Shown here in pieces: positions 37,936 to 46,823 of a stretch of DNA of 64,000 bases. Made by a program: the position numbers and the translations under genes. Source of the DNA: Psychrobacter luti. Its GTDB lineage: Bacteria > Pseudomonadota > Gammaproteobacteria > Pseudomonadales > Moraxellaceae. The notes under the pieces are model-generated. The model ran no database searches. It was not told where the DNA came from and saw only the letters and a program-made list of their open reading frames with translations. Location of the stretch: assembly GCF_014192115.1 (NCBI RefSeq), contig NZ_JACHXL010000001.1:124001-188000 (forward strand), read 5' to 3'. Positions within the stretch are counted from its first letter, which is position 1; every line of letters starts with the position of its first letter.

Positions 37936-39144
37936 TTAAACCGTTTGAGTTTTAATGGTCTCAAGATAGCTTCTGATATTACTTACATAATGCATTGCTT
38001 GGCCATAACGGCTATTTGAGGCTCTGTTCTCAGATAAGTAGGCATATATATTTGCCCAGCTTTTATCATCGATTCCTTGCGCCCTTAATTTACGCTGGAT
38101 ACTTTTTACCGCATTAGGACCCATGTTATAACCTGCTAGCGCAAACCAGATGCGATCGGTCTTTGGTACATCGGCGAAGTCCTCTTTGACTTGTTCCAAA
38201 TACCGAGCGCCGCCACCGATACTTTGGTAAGGGTCAACGCGGTCAGATACGCCCATAGCTTTGGCGGTATTATTGGTCAGCATCATTAAGCCGCGTACCC
38301 CTGTCGGTGAGACAGCATTAGCATCAAGATGTGACTCTTGATAGCCCATTGCCACCAGTAACTCCCAATCATGGTTGTAATTACGCGCTTGCTCTTCAAA
38401 AGAAGATTGATAGTCGGGTAGTTTCTCAGTTAAAGTCTTTTTGAAATGGTCCTGACTATAAGCATCTTTTAATAGGTTTTGATTATAAAACGCTGCCAAT
38501 TTCTGAGTATGCTCAAGCTTCATGCTATCACATAAAAAATAACTGGCTTTTTGTGATAATGGGTCATTGGCTGAATTAAACGTCCAGCTGACTTTAGGAT
38601 GTAGACCATTTTTGGTCAAGCTGGCATCATAGCCACAGCTGACATTGACTGAGGATAAACTTAACTGGCTTTTTAGTTGGGTGCTGGCAGTGGTCAATGC
38701 CATATCGGCATCGCCTGATTTTAAGGCTCTTAATGCCGCTTCTTCACTGGCATAAGCTTTTAAATCGATTTTTACCCCAAGCTCATCTGCATAGCTACGC
38801 ACTAAGTCGTAGCCGAAACCGTGCTGAAAACCATCGGTCGCAAAGTAGGTGCTATCACCTGGTACAGCAGCAATGGTCAGAGTGTTCTCCAGCATGACAT
38901 GGTCATAAGCTGGTATGGGTGCGCCCATCGTCATCAGACTCTCAGCAGGTAGAGAGAGCAAGGCGATGCTAGATACTTGTGCCAACTTTTTAGTTTTGGC
39001 AAAACGAGTTACTTTAATAGGTGCAACGGCTGGAACGATGTTACTTTTGGTGTGCAGTAGGCGCTTAGATGGACGCAGTAAGTATGAGATACGGCGTTTG
39101 GCCCCTTGCGCAGATACTTTCACACGATAAGTAATACGCTGCAT
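37936..39144 (-). CDS. MltF-like lytic transglycosylase
   Basis: Residues about 85-215 resemble a solute-binding-protein (SBP_bac_3) domain (GFGYDLVRSYADELGVKIDL, LRALKSGDADMAL), and residues about 265-400 are an SLT domain with the catalytic glutamate in LVAMGYQESHLDANAVSPTG, then GLMMLTNNTAKAMGV and ALAGYNMGPNAV. This architecture is that of MltF. The first 60 residues are strongly basic, with a short hydrophobic stretch near 55-70, so export is likely but the signal is poor. AGGAGACATCC gives a strong ribosome site for the ATG at 39144. Confidence 0.88.
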   Translation of the reverse strand: MQRITYRVKVSAQGAKRRISYLLRPSKRLLHTKSNIVPAVAPIKVTRFAKTKKLAQVSSIALLSLPAESLMTMGAPIPAYDHVMLENTLTIAAVPGDSTYFATDGFQHGFGYDLVRSYADELGVKIDLKAYASEEAALRALKSGDADMALTTASTQLKSQLSLSSVNVSCGYDASLTKNGLHPKVSWTFNSANDPLSQKASYFLCDSMKLEHTQKLAAFYNQNLLKDAYSQDHFKKTLTEKLPDYQSSFEEQARNYNHDWELLVAMGYQESHLDANAVSPTGVRGLMMLTNNTAKAMGVSDRVDPYQSIGGGARYLEQVKEDFADVPKTDRIWFALAGYNMGPNAVKSIQRKLRAQGIDDKSWANIYAYLSENRASNSRYGQAMHYVSNIRSYLETIKTQTV

Positions 39145-40230
39145 GGATGTCTCCTAATTTTAGCCATCCTACATACCATAAAAATGCCTCGTCGATTTAT
39201 GCTGCTTATATACTTATCAAAAGCGTATTGCTATATAAGTGGCATAAACTGGCGTTGCATTTTAGATAATATCGCCCTTATAAATAAAATAAGCACAATG
39301 TCATCTTGTTTACATATAGTGGCGCTAACATTCATTATATAAGCGTCAGCGCTCAAGTCTCTCAATCAGTTAGCCAATGCCCACTGTCATTTTTTTAAAA
39401 TAGAAATTATTTTAAAAACTATTCTACAAAAAGGACGTACAACACCGCGAAGGGTATAGATCGGATGATTCCTTCATCGATACTGGGGTTGCTACTGAAT
39501 AAAAGACCTGTTATTCAACTATCGTAAACATAGGTAAGGTCATGAATAAGTTATTGAGACAAAAACGTAGCATAAGCGCGGTACAGCTACACTTAATCGT
39601 TGCAACGCTTATATTATTAACCAGCCACTCTTTAAATAGTTTGTAGTAGAGTAGAGGATCAATAATATGTACTGTCCAGCGATAATAACAAGCACACACT
39701 CTATCTAACGACTCATTAAAAATAAGTAGCAAGTAGATAGTGCTTAAGCAGTATCGCGACGCTAAAAACAGGGTGTATTATTTAATTAGAAAGCTATTTA
39801 ATTAGAAAACAAACTAATTAAAAATTAACCATACAAAAATAGTATTTGATTATTCACTGCTAAAAACCCAATGAATTAAAAATAGGCTTTTAGATGATAA
39901 ACACTGTTTTAGCACCATAACCGGAAGCTATAAAAAAATGGGAAGTCTCATGACAAGACGTTCTTTCTTCAGGTACTAATATGCGGATATTCACTATATT
40001 ATTCAAGTAGAGTTAATAAATTAGCGATAAAACTTAACAATAGCGCTATAAACGGTAAAAAATGACCTCGTTTTTACTAATCTACTGACAATAAACGTCA
40101 AAAAAAGCGATTGCGATAGGGGATAAAGCGCCTACATGGCGCTTAAAATGTGAAAAATTAGCATTTAAACAGTGCTGAAACAGCATTAAATCCACGAAAA
40201 TTATAATAAATACGATAAATTGGCTTAATA
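39145..40230. other. Gene-free region of 1.1 kb
   Basis: AT-rich DNA with many stop codons in all frames; the longest open frame is 73 codons and shows no family likeness. Short repeats built on TTTAATTAGAAA occur near 39781-39810. AAGCGCC/GGCGCTT near 40126-40144 is a weak hairpin that may end the Nif3-like gene. No known RNA gene was recognised. Confidence 0.4.
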
Positions 40231-41088
40231 TTAGGCCGGATTATTGATATCTATGAAAGTCACCGATAAGCCAAATTGTTCAGCAACCAGTTCCCCTAAT
40301 GCTTGGATGCCGCCACGCTCTGTTGCATGATGCCCACAAGCAAAATAATCAATACCAAGCTCACGAGCAATATGTGTGGTGCGCTCTGATATCTCACCTG
40401 AGATAAATGCATCGCAGCCCATCAGTGCCGCTTGTTCAATCATATCTTGCGCGCCGCCAGTGCAAATACCCACCCGTTCGATAAGTCTATTATTTTTCCC
40501 ATAGGATTGATTGTTATCTGAAGTTTGATAATGAGCAGATATATGTAAGGGCAGGCGTCCTAGCGTATCGGTAATCTGGGTGATTAGACTTTGAGTACTT
40601 TGCGGTCTGCAAGTGGCAATATTACCAACCGGATGTGATTCGGTAGGATAAAGCGCGCCAATGATGCTCATATCAAGTAACTCAGCTAGCTTTGCATTGT
40701 TACCAATGCGAGGATGGGCGTCAAGCGGCAGATGATAGCCAATCAAAGAGATACCATGTTGCATCAGTTTACGGATACGTTGACCTTTCATACCGGTGAT
40801 GGGCACAGGCTCGCCTTTCCAAAAATAACCATGATGCACCAAAATAGCATCGGCATTATCCTCAATCGCGGCGTCAATTAACGCCTCACAAGCAGTGACA
40901 CCTGTGACGATGCGCTGGATAGGTCGGCCACCATCTACCTGTAAACCATTAGGTGCATAGTCTTTAAAGGCGGGTGCTGATAAGTATTCGTCACAAAACT
41001 CCGTTAAGGCTTGCGCGCTAATCGCCGTATCTGATATCTGGGTTGAAAATTCGCTTGCGGATGGGTTTAAGGTATTGTGCGTGGTCAT
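40231..41088 (-). CDS. Nif3-like dinuclear metal-centre protein (YbgI)
   Basis: Hexameric ring-forming NIF3/YbgI protein with a two-metal site. The N-terminal FCDEYLSAPAFKDYAPNGLQVDG, the metal-ligand motifs AILVHHGYFWKG and GYHLPLDAHP, and the C-terminal CDAFISGEISERTTHIARE plus ACGHHATERGG are all present. The 285 residues include an N-terminal tail of about 25. The physiological role is unresolved in general. The older label GTP cyclohydrolase 1 type 2 homologue rests on weak evidence. Confidence 0.9.
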   Translation of the reverse strand: MTTHNTLNPSASEFSTQISDTAISAQALTEFCDEYLSAPAFKDYAPNGLQVDGGRPIQRIVTGVTACEALIDAAIEDNADAILVHHGYFWKGEPVPITGMKGQRIRKLMQHGISLIGYHLPLDAHPRIGNNAKLAELLDMSIIGALYPTESHPVGNIATCRPQSTQSLITQITDTLGRLPLHISAHYQTSDNNQSYGKNNRLIERVGICTGGAQDMIEQAALMGCDAFISGEISERTTHIARELGIDYFACGHHATERGGIQALGELVAEQFGLSVTFIDINNPA

Positions 41089-41525
41089 GCTCTTTCCTTA
41101 TAATTGTTGCAGTTCTGCACTATATTAGTTTTGTCATTGGTTTTATAACAGCTTCAATTTTACTGCTTAAATGGTTTGAGTATTTATATTAAATAATCAA
41201 AATATCTATTTATAAATTATGATGTTATAAATAATTAGGGCTTTTATCATCACCATTTTAGCATGGCGCTGTAAAAGAGTAGACAAGGCGAATAACTGAA
41301 ACGGTACACGATGCGTTACTATTTGTCCGTGTTGCCAGTTATAATTTGCATACCTGAGCCTATATGATTCATAGCGCGTATCCTATCTGGTTTTACGCCC
41401 AATCACAGCGGACTGCTCAGAAATATTTTGGTTTATTCCTGATTTACTTTTTCTACAAAGCTATTGTTACTTTTACAAAAACATCGTTACAAATACTGTT
41501 TCTAAAATAATATAGAGGTTTTTAT
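41089..41525. other. Intergenic region before DegS-like protease
   Basis: Divergent gap of about 440 nt, AT-rich. No hairpin, repeat or operator stands out. Confidence 0.35.
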
Positions 41526-42854
41526 ATGTCGTCATCTCGGAACACCAATGACAAGGCTGGTCTGGTAAAATGGTTACCTTGGATTTTGTTACTTGTGGTC
41601 ACTGTAGCATTTATCTGGTTGTTTGCGAGTATGAAGGCGGCATCAGAGCAAGCTTGGGAGCCACCTAGAACCACGCCTGCTGAGCAGCAAGCGTCAGCGC
41701 CTGTGGCTGATACGCCAGCGCCTATTTCCTCTTATCATAATGCTGTAGCCCGTGCGTCACAATCAGTGGTGAATATTTATACCACCCAAACGATGGCCGA
41801 GCATCCTTATATGAATGATCCGGTGTTGCGCCGCTTCTTTGAGTTTCATGGTGGCCCATCGCAAGAGCAGGGTAATACCAACTTAGGTTCTGGTGTGATT
41901 GTGTCAGAAGATGGCTATATCGTCACCAATGCTCATGTCATCGAAAAAGCCGATGAGATTACCGTTGCCTTCAATGACGGGCGTAAGAGCCGTGCGCAAA
42001 TCATCGGTACTGATCCTGACAGTGACTTGGCGGTGATTAAAGTCGATATGACGGGTCTAACGCCACTTGGTTTCCGTGAAGATCCTATTCGCGTGGGCGA
42101 TTTAGCGCTAGCGATTGGTAACCCATTTGGGGTTGGGCAAACTGTAACCCAAGGGATTATATCAGCGACAGGTCGTACGGGGCTTGGGGTCAATAAGTTT
42201 GAAGACTTTATCCAGACCGATGCCGCTATTAACCCTGGTAACTCAGGTGGCGCGCTAGTGGATGCGCACGGTGAGTTGGTCGGTATCAATACAGTGATTT
42301 TCTCGCGTTCTGGTGGCTCGATGGGTATCGGCTTTGCCATTCCTACGGCAATCGTTGAGCAAGTGATGAATGCGCTGATTAAAGACGGTAAGGTCAGCCG
42401 TGGTTGGTTAGGGATTGAGATACAGTCACAATTACGCGACCCAACCCAGCTAGAAACCTCGACTGGGGTAGAAGTGCTGAATGTCGTTCCTAAGAGTCCT
42501 GCTGCTAAAAGTGGTCTACGCGTTGGTGATATCGTCCTGACGATTGACGGCGTTGAGATGACGGATGCCAATACTTTGATTCAGTATGTTGCTCGTAAAG
42601 CGCCAAATACTACTCTCAACGCGCAAATCTTACGCCGCGGTAAAAATGCCCAAGTGAAGATACTGCTAGAGGAGCGTCCGGCACAAGAGCCAATGGCGAG
42701 CCCTGTTGTGATTCATGATGAAACGCTTGGCGGTATGGAAGATCCAAGTCTACAAGGCGAGAGAGCAGAAGTGCCCATGATGTCAGAAGCTGAGCGTGAC
42801 CGTATGCGCGAAGAGCTATTGCAGTTATTTGAAAGAGATGGCGCACCTTTATAA
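41526..42854 (+). CDS. DegS-like trypsin protease with one PDZ domain
   Basis: Periplasmic serine protease anchored by an N-terminal membrane helix (WLPWILLLVVTVAFIWLFA, about residues 16-34). The triad is His137 (TNAHVIEK), Asp167 (DPDSDLAVI) and Ser240 (NPGNSGGAL). A single PDZ domain follows (LGIEIQ, NVVPKSPAAKSGLRVGDIV). This matches DegS/AlgW/HhoB, of which DegS and AlgW start the sigma-E cascade by cutting an anti-sigma factor. No anti-sigma gene is near, so the role is inferred. A C-terminal Glu/Met-rich tail of about 60 residues after the PDZ is unusual. Confidence 0.9.
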   Translation: MSSSRNTNDKAGLVKWLPWILLLVVTVAFIWLFASMKAASEQAWEPPRTTPAEQQASAPVADTPAPISSYHNAVARASQSVVNIYTTQTMAEHPYMNDPVLRRFFEFHGGPSQEQGNTNLGSGVIVSEDGYIVTNAHVIEKADEITVAFNDGRKSRAQIIGTDPDSDLAVIKVDMTGLTPLGFREDPIRVGDLALAIGNPFGVGQTVTQGIISATGRTGLGVNKFEDFIQTDAAINPGNSGGALVDAHGELVGINTVIFSRSGGSMGIGFAIPTAIVEQVMNALIKDGKVSRGWLGIEIQSQLRDPTQLETSTGVEVLNVVPKSPAAKSGLRVGDIVLTIDGVEMTDANTLIQYVARKAPNTTLNAQILRRGKNAQVKILLEERPAQEPMASPVVIHDETLGGMEDPSLQGERAEVPMMSEAERDRMREELLQLFERDGAPL

Positions 42855-42929
42855 CGCCATGTTTTATAACGCTAGGCTCCCTCACGTAAACTTTAATCAA
42901 AACGGTTTTAGAGTTTAATAAATAATAAA

Positions 42930-42968
42930 AAAGCGCGCTATCTTTAAGATAACGCGCTTTTTTTATCG
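42930..42968 (+). terminator. Intrinsic terminator after DegS-like gene
   Basis: GCGCGCTATCTT pairs with AAGATAACGCGC (one mismatch) with flanking A- and T-runs. The T-tail is long. Confidence 0.85.
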
Positions 42969-43067
42969 GACTTTTTAAATAACAGCTTTTTAAACAATGG
43001 CTTTTATTGATGACAGCTTTTATTAATAATATTTTATATTAACAGCAGCTTATATTAACAGTGGCTA

Positions 43068-43334
43068 TTATTTTGCAAAAGACTCATCATTGATATAAAT
43101 CACCCCTTGCACCCGACAACAGCAGGGCAGGATTTCATCTTTTTCAATCATAGCAAGTGGCTCAAACGGATAATCAATAACGTGTGAGCTGGCGATGCGC
43201 TTGATACGGCAACTGCCACAGTAGCCTTCCTTACATTGATAATTGATATCATGTCCGGTGCGTAGCAATCCATCGAGCAGACTTTCGTCATCATGCAAGT
43301 AGAATTGCTTCTTACTCGTCATTACCCAAGTCAT
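43068..43334 (-). CDS. yfaE: 2Fe-2S ferredoxin (YfaE-like)
   Basis: Plant-type [2Fe-2S] ferredoxin. Cluster cysteines are in CKEGYCGSC and the fourth in LPCCCRV. In E. coli YfaE maintains the diferric tyrosyl cofactor of NrdB and lies next to nrdAB, as here. 88 residues. The ATG at 43334 is kept because AGAAGG lies 7 nt before it. It follows nrdB after 195 nt. Confidence 0.85.
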   Translation of the reverse strand: MTWVMTSKKQFYLHDDESLLDGLLRTGHDINYQCKEGYCGSCRIKRIASSHVIDYPFEPLAMIEKDEILPCCCRVQGVIYINDESFAK

Positions 43335-43529
43335 AATTCAACCTTCTCTCAATTTTCCCATCATATGAACAGTCAATTTGATGGTTCTTTTTAATGATAA
43401 AATCTTCCTAAAATAACATTGGCCTAACCTTAAAATAGTAAGATTAAGCCATTACAATCATGCGATTAACTTTTAAGGCTATTTAAGCTCAAAGCTTTTA
43501 AAATTCAACGATTTTAAACCTCAATGCTC

Positions 43530-44663
43530 TTAAAGCTCAAAATCATCAAAGTCGCTGTCTGATAAATCTGAGTCAATCTGACCGACCAAGTACGAGCTGA
43601 TTTCAGTCTCTTGCGGCGCAACTTGGACGTTATCAGAAGACAACCAAGTATTAATCCACGGAATCGGATTTGATTTAGAATTCGGGAATGCCACTGGCAA
43701 GCCAACTGCTTCCATACGTAAGTTGGTAATAAATTCGATATATTGACAAAGGATGTCTTTGTTTAGACCAATCATTGAGCCATCTTTAAACAGATAGCCG
43801 GCCCATTCTTTCTCTTGCTCAGCCGCTTTAGTAAAGATATTGATGCTTTCTTGATAGCACTCTTTGGCAATTTCAACCATCTCTGGGTCATCACGACCAA
43901 TGCGCATAAGGTTAAGTATATGCTGCGTACCCGTTAAATGTAGCGCCTCATCACGAGCGATTAATTTAATAATCTTGGCATTACCTTCCATCAGCTTACG
44001 CTCAGCAAAGGCAAACGAGCAAGCAAACGACACATAAAAGCGAATAGCTTCTAACACGTTAACTGCCATTAAGCATAAATACAGCTGTTTTTTCAACGAT
44101 TTTAGACTGACCGTCACTTCTTTGCCATTGACGGTATGCGTGCCAGCACCATACATATTGTAGAGCTGTGAATCGTAGTACAAATCATCATAGTACTTGG
44201 CGATGTCAGCAGCGCGCCCTAAAATGTGCTCGTTTTGCATGATGTCATCAAAGACAATACCCGGATCATTAACGATATTACGAATGATATGGGTATAGCT
44301 GCGCGAGTGAATGGTCTCAGAGAATGTCCACGTCTCAATCCACGTTTCAAGCTCAGGAATCGATACCAATGGCAACAATACCACGTTTGGGCTACGACCT
44401 TGGATAGAGTCAAGTAAGGTCTGATATTTTAGATTGCTGATAAAAATATGCTGCTCATGTGACGACAAATTGCCGTAGTCCATACGGTCTTTTGACACAT
44501 CAACTTCTTCTGGACGCCAAAAGAACGACAGCTGCTTTTCAATCAACTGCTCAAAGATAGGGTGCTTTTGTTGGTCATAACGTGCTACGTTGACCGGCTG
44601 ACCAAAAAACATGGGTTCGAGCAAAGCATTGTTTGGCGTTTGGGAAAAAATCGAATACGTCAT
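43530..44663 (-). CDS. nrdB: Ribonucleotide reductase class Ia, beta subunit
   Basis: Provides the tyrosyl radical to NrdA for deoxyribonucleotide synthesis. [18 protein letters not shown] and [19 protein letters not shown] are the typical start. The iron ligands are in the [11 protein letters not shown] and [18 protein letters not shown] segments, and later in [17 protein letters not shown]. The C-terminus ([20 protein letters not shown]) is the peptide that docks into NrdA. 377 residues, as in E. coli (376). Normally nrdA is directly upstream, but here about 2.2 kb of other genes intervenes. Confidence 0.96.
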   Translation of the reverse strand: MTYSIFSQTPNNALLEPMFFGQPVNVARYDQQKHPIFEQLIEKQLSFFWRPEEVDVSKDRMDYGNLSSHEQHIFISNLKYQTLLDSIQGRSPNVVLLPLVSIPELETWIETWTFSETIHSRSYTHIIRNIVNDPGIVFDDIMQNEHILGRAADIAKYYDDLYYDSQLYNMYGAGTHTVNGKEVTVSLKSLKKQLYLCLMAVNVLEAIRFYVSFACSFAFAERKLMEGNAKIIKLIARDEALHLTGTQHILNLMRIGRDDPEMVEIAKECYQESINIFTKAAEQEKEWAGYLFKDGSMIGLNKDILCQYIEFITNLRMEAVGLPVAFPNSKSNPIPWINTWLSSDNVQVAPQETEISSYLVGQIDSDLSDSDFDDFEL

Positions 44664-44754
44664 CGTTCTACCTTTATAAGTTATACAAATAGTTAATCTA
44701 AAATTGGATTTACTGTTTTTAAAATGCGATTTTTAATATATCAGCAAAAATACG

Positions 44755-45108
44755 TTATAGGTTTTCTAGTGATATTTGTGTTGGTTCGTGTCCATCATTC
44801 ATATAAGCTTTAAATATCTCGCTAAGCTCACTATCATCCAATCCTTCTAGCTCATCGATAGCGCTCTTACGCAGTGTACTTAAATCTACGTCTGCGGATT
44901 TGAGTGTTTCTTTTTTTATTGGTTTCTTGGCTGGCTTTTTTGCTTGTCTTGGCGCGTCCATCTTTGGTACTGCGCTGCTGTTCAATTGTTGACGAACCTC
45001 ATTAATATCGACTTCTACTTGGACGATATGCGAGCCACCATCGTTTAGGTCTGGAAATACGTTAGGGATAAACAAACCACCGTCTTTGATGATTGCGGTA
45101 TATTGCAC
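44755..45108 (-). CDS. Small protein with antitoxin-like C-terminus
   Basis: The start is probably the GTG at 45108, since GGAGG lies 8 nt before it; a GTG six codons upstream lacks this. The 117 residues have three parts: a beta-rich start (QYTAIIKDGGLFIPNVFPDL), a basic linker (KKPAKKPIKKE) and an acidic helical end. The last 15 residues, MNDGHEPTQISLENL, closely match the last 15 of the antitoxin encoded two genes upstream, MNDGQTPIKVMLDDL. The gene follows the toxin gene by 39 nt on the same strand, so it belongs to the same unit. No named family recognised. It may be a second antitoxin or an accessory regulator. Confidence 0.75.
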   Translation of the reverse strand: MQYTAIIKDGGLFIPNVFPDLNDGGSHIVQVEVDINEVRQQLNSSAVPKMDAPRQAKKPAKKPIKKETLKSADVDLSTLRKSAIDELEGLDDSELSEIFKAYMNDGHEPTQISLENL

Positions 45109-45147
45109 GTCTATGACCTCCGTCACTTTATTCTGTCTATGTTTTAA

Positions 45148-45435
45148 TTATGGTTGGCGTGTCGCAAGCGCATCATATACTTTGTTATTCTCTCTTTTGC
45201 CTACTGCTAATACATAAACCACAACCACATCATCTTTGACGGTATAAACCAGACGATAGCCTATGGTGCGTAATTTGATTTTATAGGCATCTGTATGTCC
45301 TGAAAGTTTTGAAGCAGGAACACGAGGATTTAATAAGCGCTGCTGTAATTTTTTCTTAAACTGCTGCTGAATACTGGGCGCTAACTTTTTCCATTCTTTT
45401 AATGCTAAAGGATGAAACTCAAGATTATAAGTCAT
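45148..45435 (-). CDS. RelE/ParE-family toxin
   Basis: A 95-residue RelE-like protein. YNLEFHPLALKEWKKL at the start, VPASKLSGHTDAYKIKLRTIGYRLVY in the middle and VVVYVLAVGKRENNKVYD at the end are the RelE/StbE pattern with the arginine and lysine residues expected for ribosome-dependent mRNA cleavage. Its start overlaps the antitoxin stop codon by 11 nt. Target activity is inferred from family. Confidence 0.9.
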   Translation of the reverse strand: MTYNLEFHPLALKEWKKLAPSIQQQFKKKLQQRLLNPRVPASKLSGHTDAYKIKLRTIGYRLVYTVKDDVVVVYVLAVGKRENNKVYDALATRQP

Positions 45436-45676
45436 CCAACATTACCTTTATAGGTGTTTGCCCGTCATTCATTCGGGCGCTAACCGTTTGGCTCAATGCC
45501 ATATCGTCCATCGCTTCCATCATGCGTTCATACATATCTGTGGAAACCAAGTAAGCCACGGGTTTATTGTGGTTTAAAATAGCAATGGATTCACCATCCG
45601 ACTGTTTAATCAGTGCCGAAGGGTTAGTCTTTAACTCTGAGATGCTGGCTGTCTGTGTTGCAAATATTGGTTGCAT
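45425..45676 (-). CDS. Phd/YefM-family antitoxin
   Basis: An 83-residue antitoxin. The N-terminal DNA-binding part is of the Phd/YefM/StbD type (SISELKTNPSALIKQSDG, then AILNHNKPVAYLVSTDMYERM). The C-terminal peptide MNDGQTPIKVMLDDL probably binds and blocks the toxin. A GGAG site lies before the ATG. Such antitoxins repress their own promoter, and inverted repeats lie just upstream. Confidence 0.9.
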   Translation of the reverse strand: MQPIFATQTASISELKTNPSALIKQSDGESIAILNHNKPVAYLVSTDMYERMMEAMDDMALSQTVSARMNDGQTPIKVMLDDL

Positions 45677-45689
45677 TACTCATTCTCCG

Positions 45690-45742
45690 CTAATATTATG
45701 CTCTAAATATAGGTCTAATATTAGCACGAAAATTAGGTCTTA
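45690..45742. promoter_or_regulatory. Putative operator of the toxin-antitoxin operon
   Basis: An inverted repeat, GCTAATATTA (45690-45699) and TAATATTAGC (45716-45725), lies 14-50 nt before the antitoxin ATG. A direct repeat AGGTCT at 45711 and 45737 overlaps it. Such arrays before Phd/YefM genes usually bind the antitoxin dimer. The assignment is inferred from position. Confidence 0.55.
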
Positions 45743-45866
45743 TTTGTTACTGTGTTAATTTTAAATACTTTCATAATAAGGTAGACTAGCATCGAAGGAT
45801 GAAACGCAACGAATTATCTAATTAAAATATTGCTTATGGCAAGCTCTACCCATACGCTTGCTACAA

Positions 45867-46823
45867 CTATAGCGACATTTCTTTTATACGAAACATCTTT
45901 TGGCTAAAAGGATAAATCGACCCTTTTTCTTTAAAATTTATATAAATTATAGGGTCTTTAATTGTCGAGGTTTCTGAGAAATCCATATTAAATACTTCAA
46001 TACAATTTGGGTCAGATTCCATTAACGCAGCTGCCTTATATAGGTACGGTATAAATAGCTTATATTCATCTTTAATGTAAGCTTCATCGGGAACTAAGTT
46101 TTCGAAATCAGTTTTCTCGGAATTATTTATCTTAGACTTTTCATCAAATGGATTAATAATATCTTGTGTATGCAAGCCATAGCTTTTACCATCGTTTACT
46201 AACTGTTTGAACTTAATATCTCTATTGCATAATAGCTTCATAAGTTCATTTTTGCTTTCACCAAGTGTTTTTAATCCGAAAATTATGCTTCGAATCGCAT
46301 CAGAACGATGATAGTTTTTACCTTGATTATGACAAACCATTCTAAATTCTTGTTCTTTATCCCAGTCAAAATGTTTAGTGCCAATCATTTTTTGTAATAA
46401 AGTATCGTTGTTAATGTCTTCAACCCCGATATCAGGCGGAGTATCTGAGTACATCACATCGAAATATTGATAAAGATCATTATTCTTACCAATTAAATCT
46501 TCTAAGTTATATTCAATACAAATTCCCGTATGGTCTTTTGCATAGCTAGCCCACAAAGAAGATATATTGTAAGATTTGCTGAGCGAAAATATACCTAAGC
46601 CTTTAACCATCTCCTGAACATTAAAAAAACTCTTATTAAGAGCACTTCTACTCTCATTTATATTTAGCAGAGCAGTGAAAGCCATGATTTTGTCATAAGA
46701 TTCAGTAGAATAGTAGCATTCACATGGGTCATTCAATGTTTCTTTTGAAGGTGCCCAAAAGTAGTTTTTTTTCAAAGATTCCCGTGTGAAATCATTCAAC
46801 TCTCTGTATTTGTATAAATTCAA
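45867..46823 (-). CDS. DUF2971 domain protein
   Basis: A 318-residue protein with the DUF2971 pattern: NLYKYRELND at the start, FWAPSKETLNDPCEC, then LWASYAKDHTGICIEYN, and WDKEQEFRMVCH. DUF2971 proteins have no established activity and are often found in mobile or defence-related contexts. The start is TTG at 46823, with GAGG 6 nt before it. Codons are markedly richer in A and T (many Asn, Lys, Ile) than in the flanking nrd genes, which suggests later acquisition. Confidence 0.82.
   Translation of the reverse strand: MNLYKYRELNDFTRESLKKNYFWAPSKETLNDPCECYYSTESYDKIMAFTALLNINESRSALNKSFFNVQEMVKGLGIFSLSKSYNISSLWASYAKDHTGICIEYNLEDLIGKNNDLYQYFDVMYSDTPPDIGVEDINNDTLLQKMIGTKHFDWDKEQEFRMVCHNQGKNYHRSDAIRSIIFGLKTLGESKNELMKLLCNRDIKFKQLVNDGKSYGLHTQDIINPFDEKSKINNSEKTDFENLVPDEAYIKDEYKLFIPYLYKAAALMESDPNCIEVFNMDFSETSTIKDPIIYINFKEKGSIYPFSQKMFRIKEMSL

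Noticed and set aside
39511..39732. 73-codon minus-strand frame in the 1.1-kb gap
   Set aside because: A Cys/Tyr/Leu-rich random-looking protein with no ribosome site.
40126..40144. AAGCGCC/GGCGCTT hairpin as terminator for the Nif3-like gene
   Set aside because: A 7-bp stem without a clear T-run and almost 90 nt after the stop codon; too weak to call.
41933..42571. Antisense 212-codon frame across the DegS-like gene
   Set aside because: A shadow caused by codon usage of the real gene, which has an intact catalytic triad.
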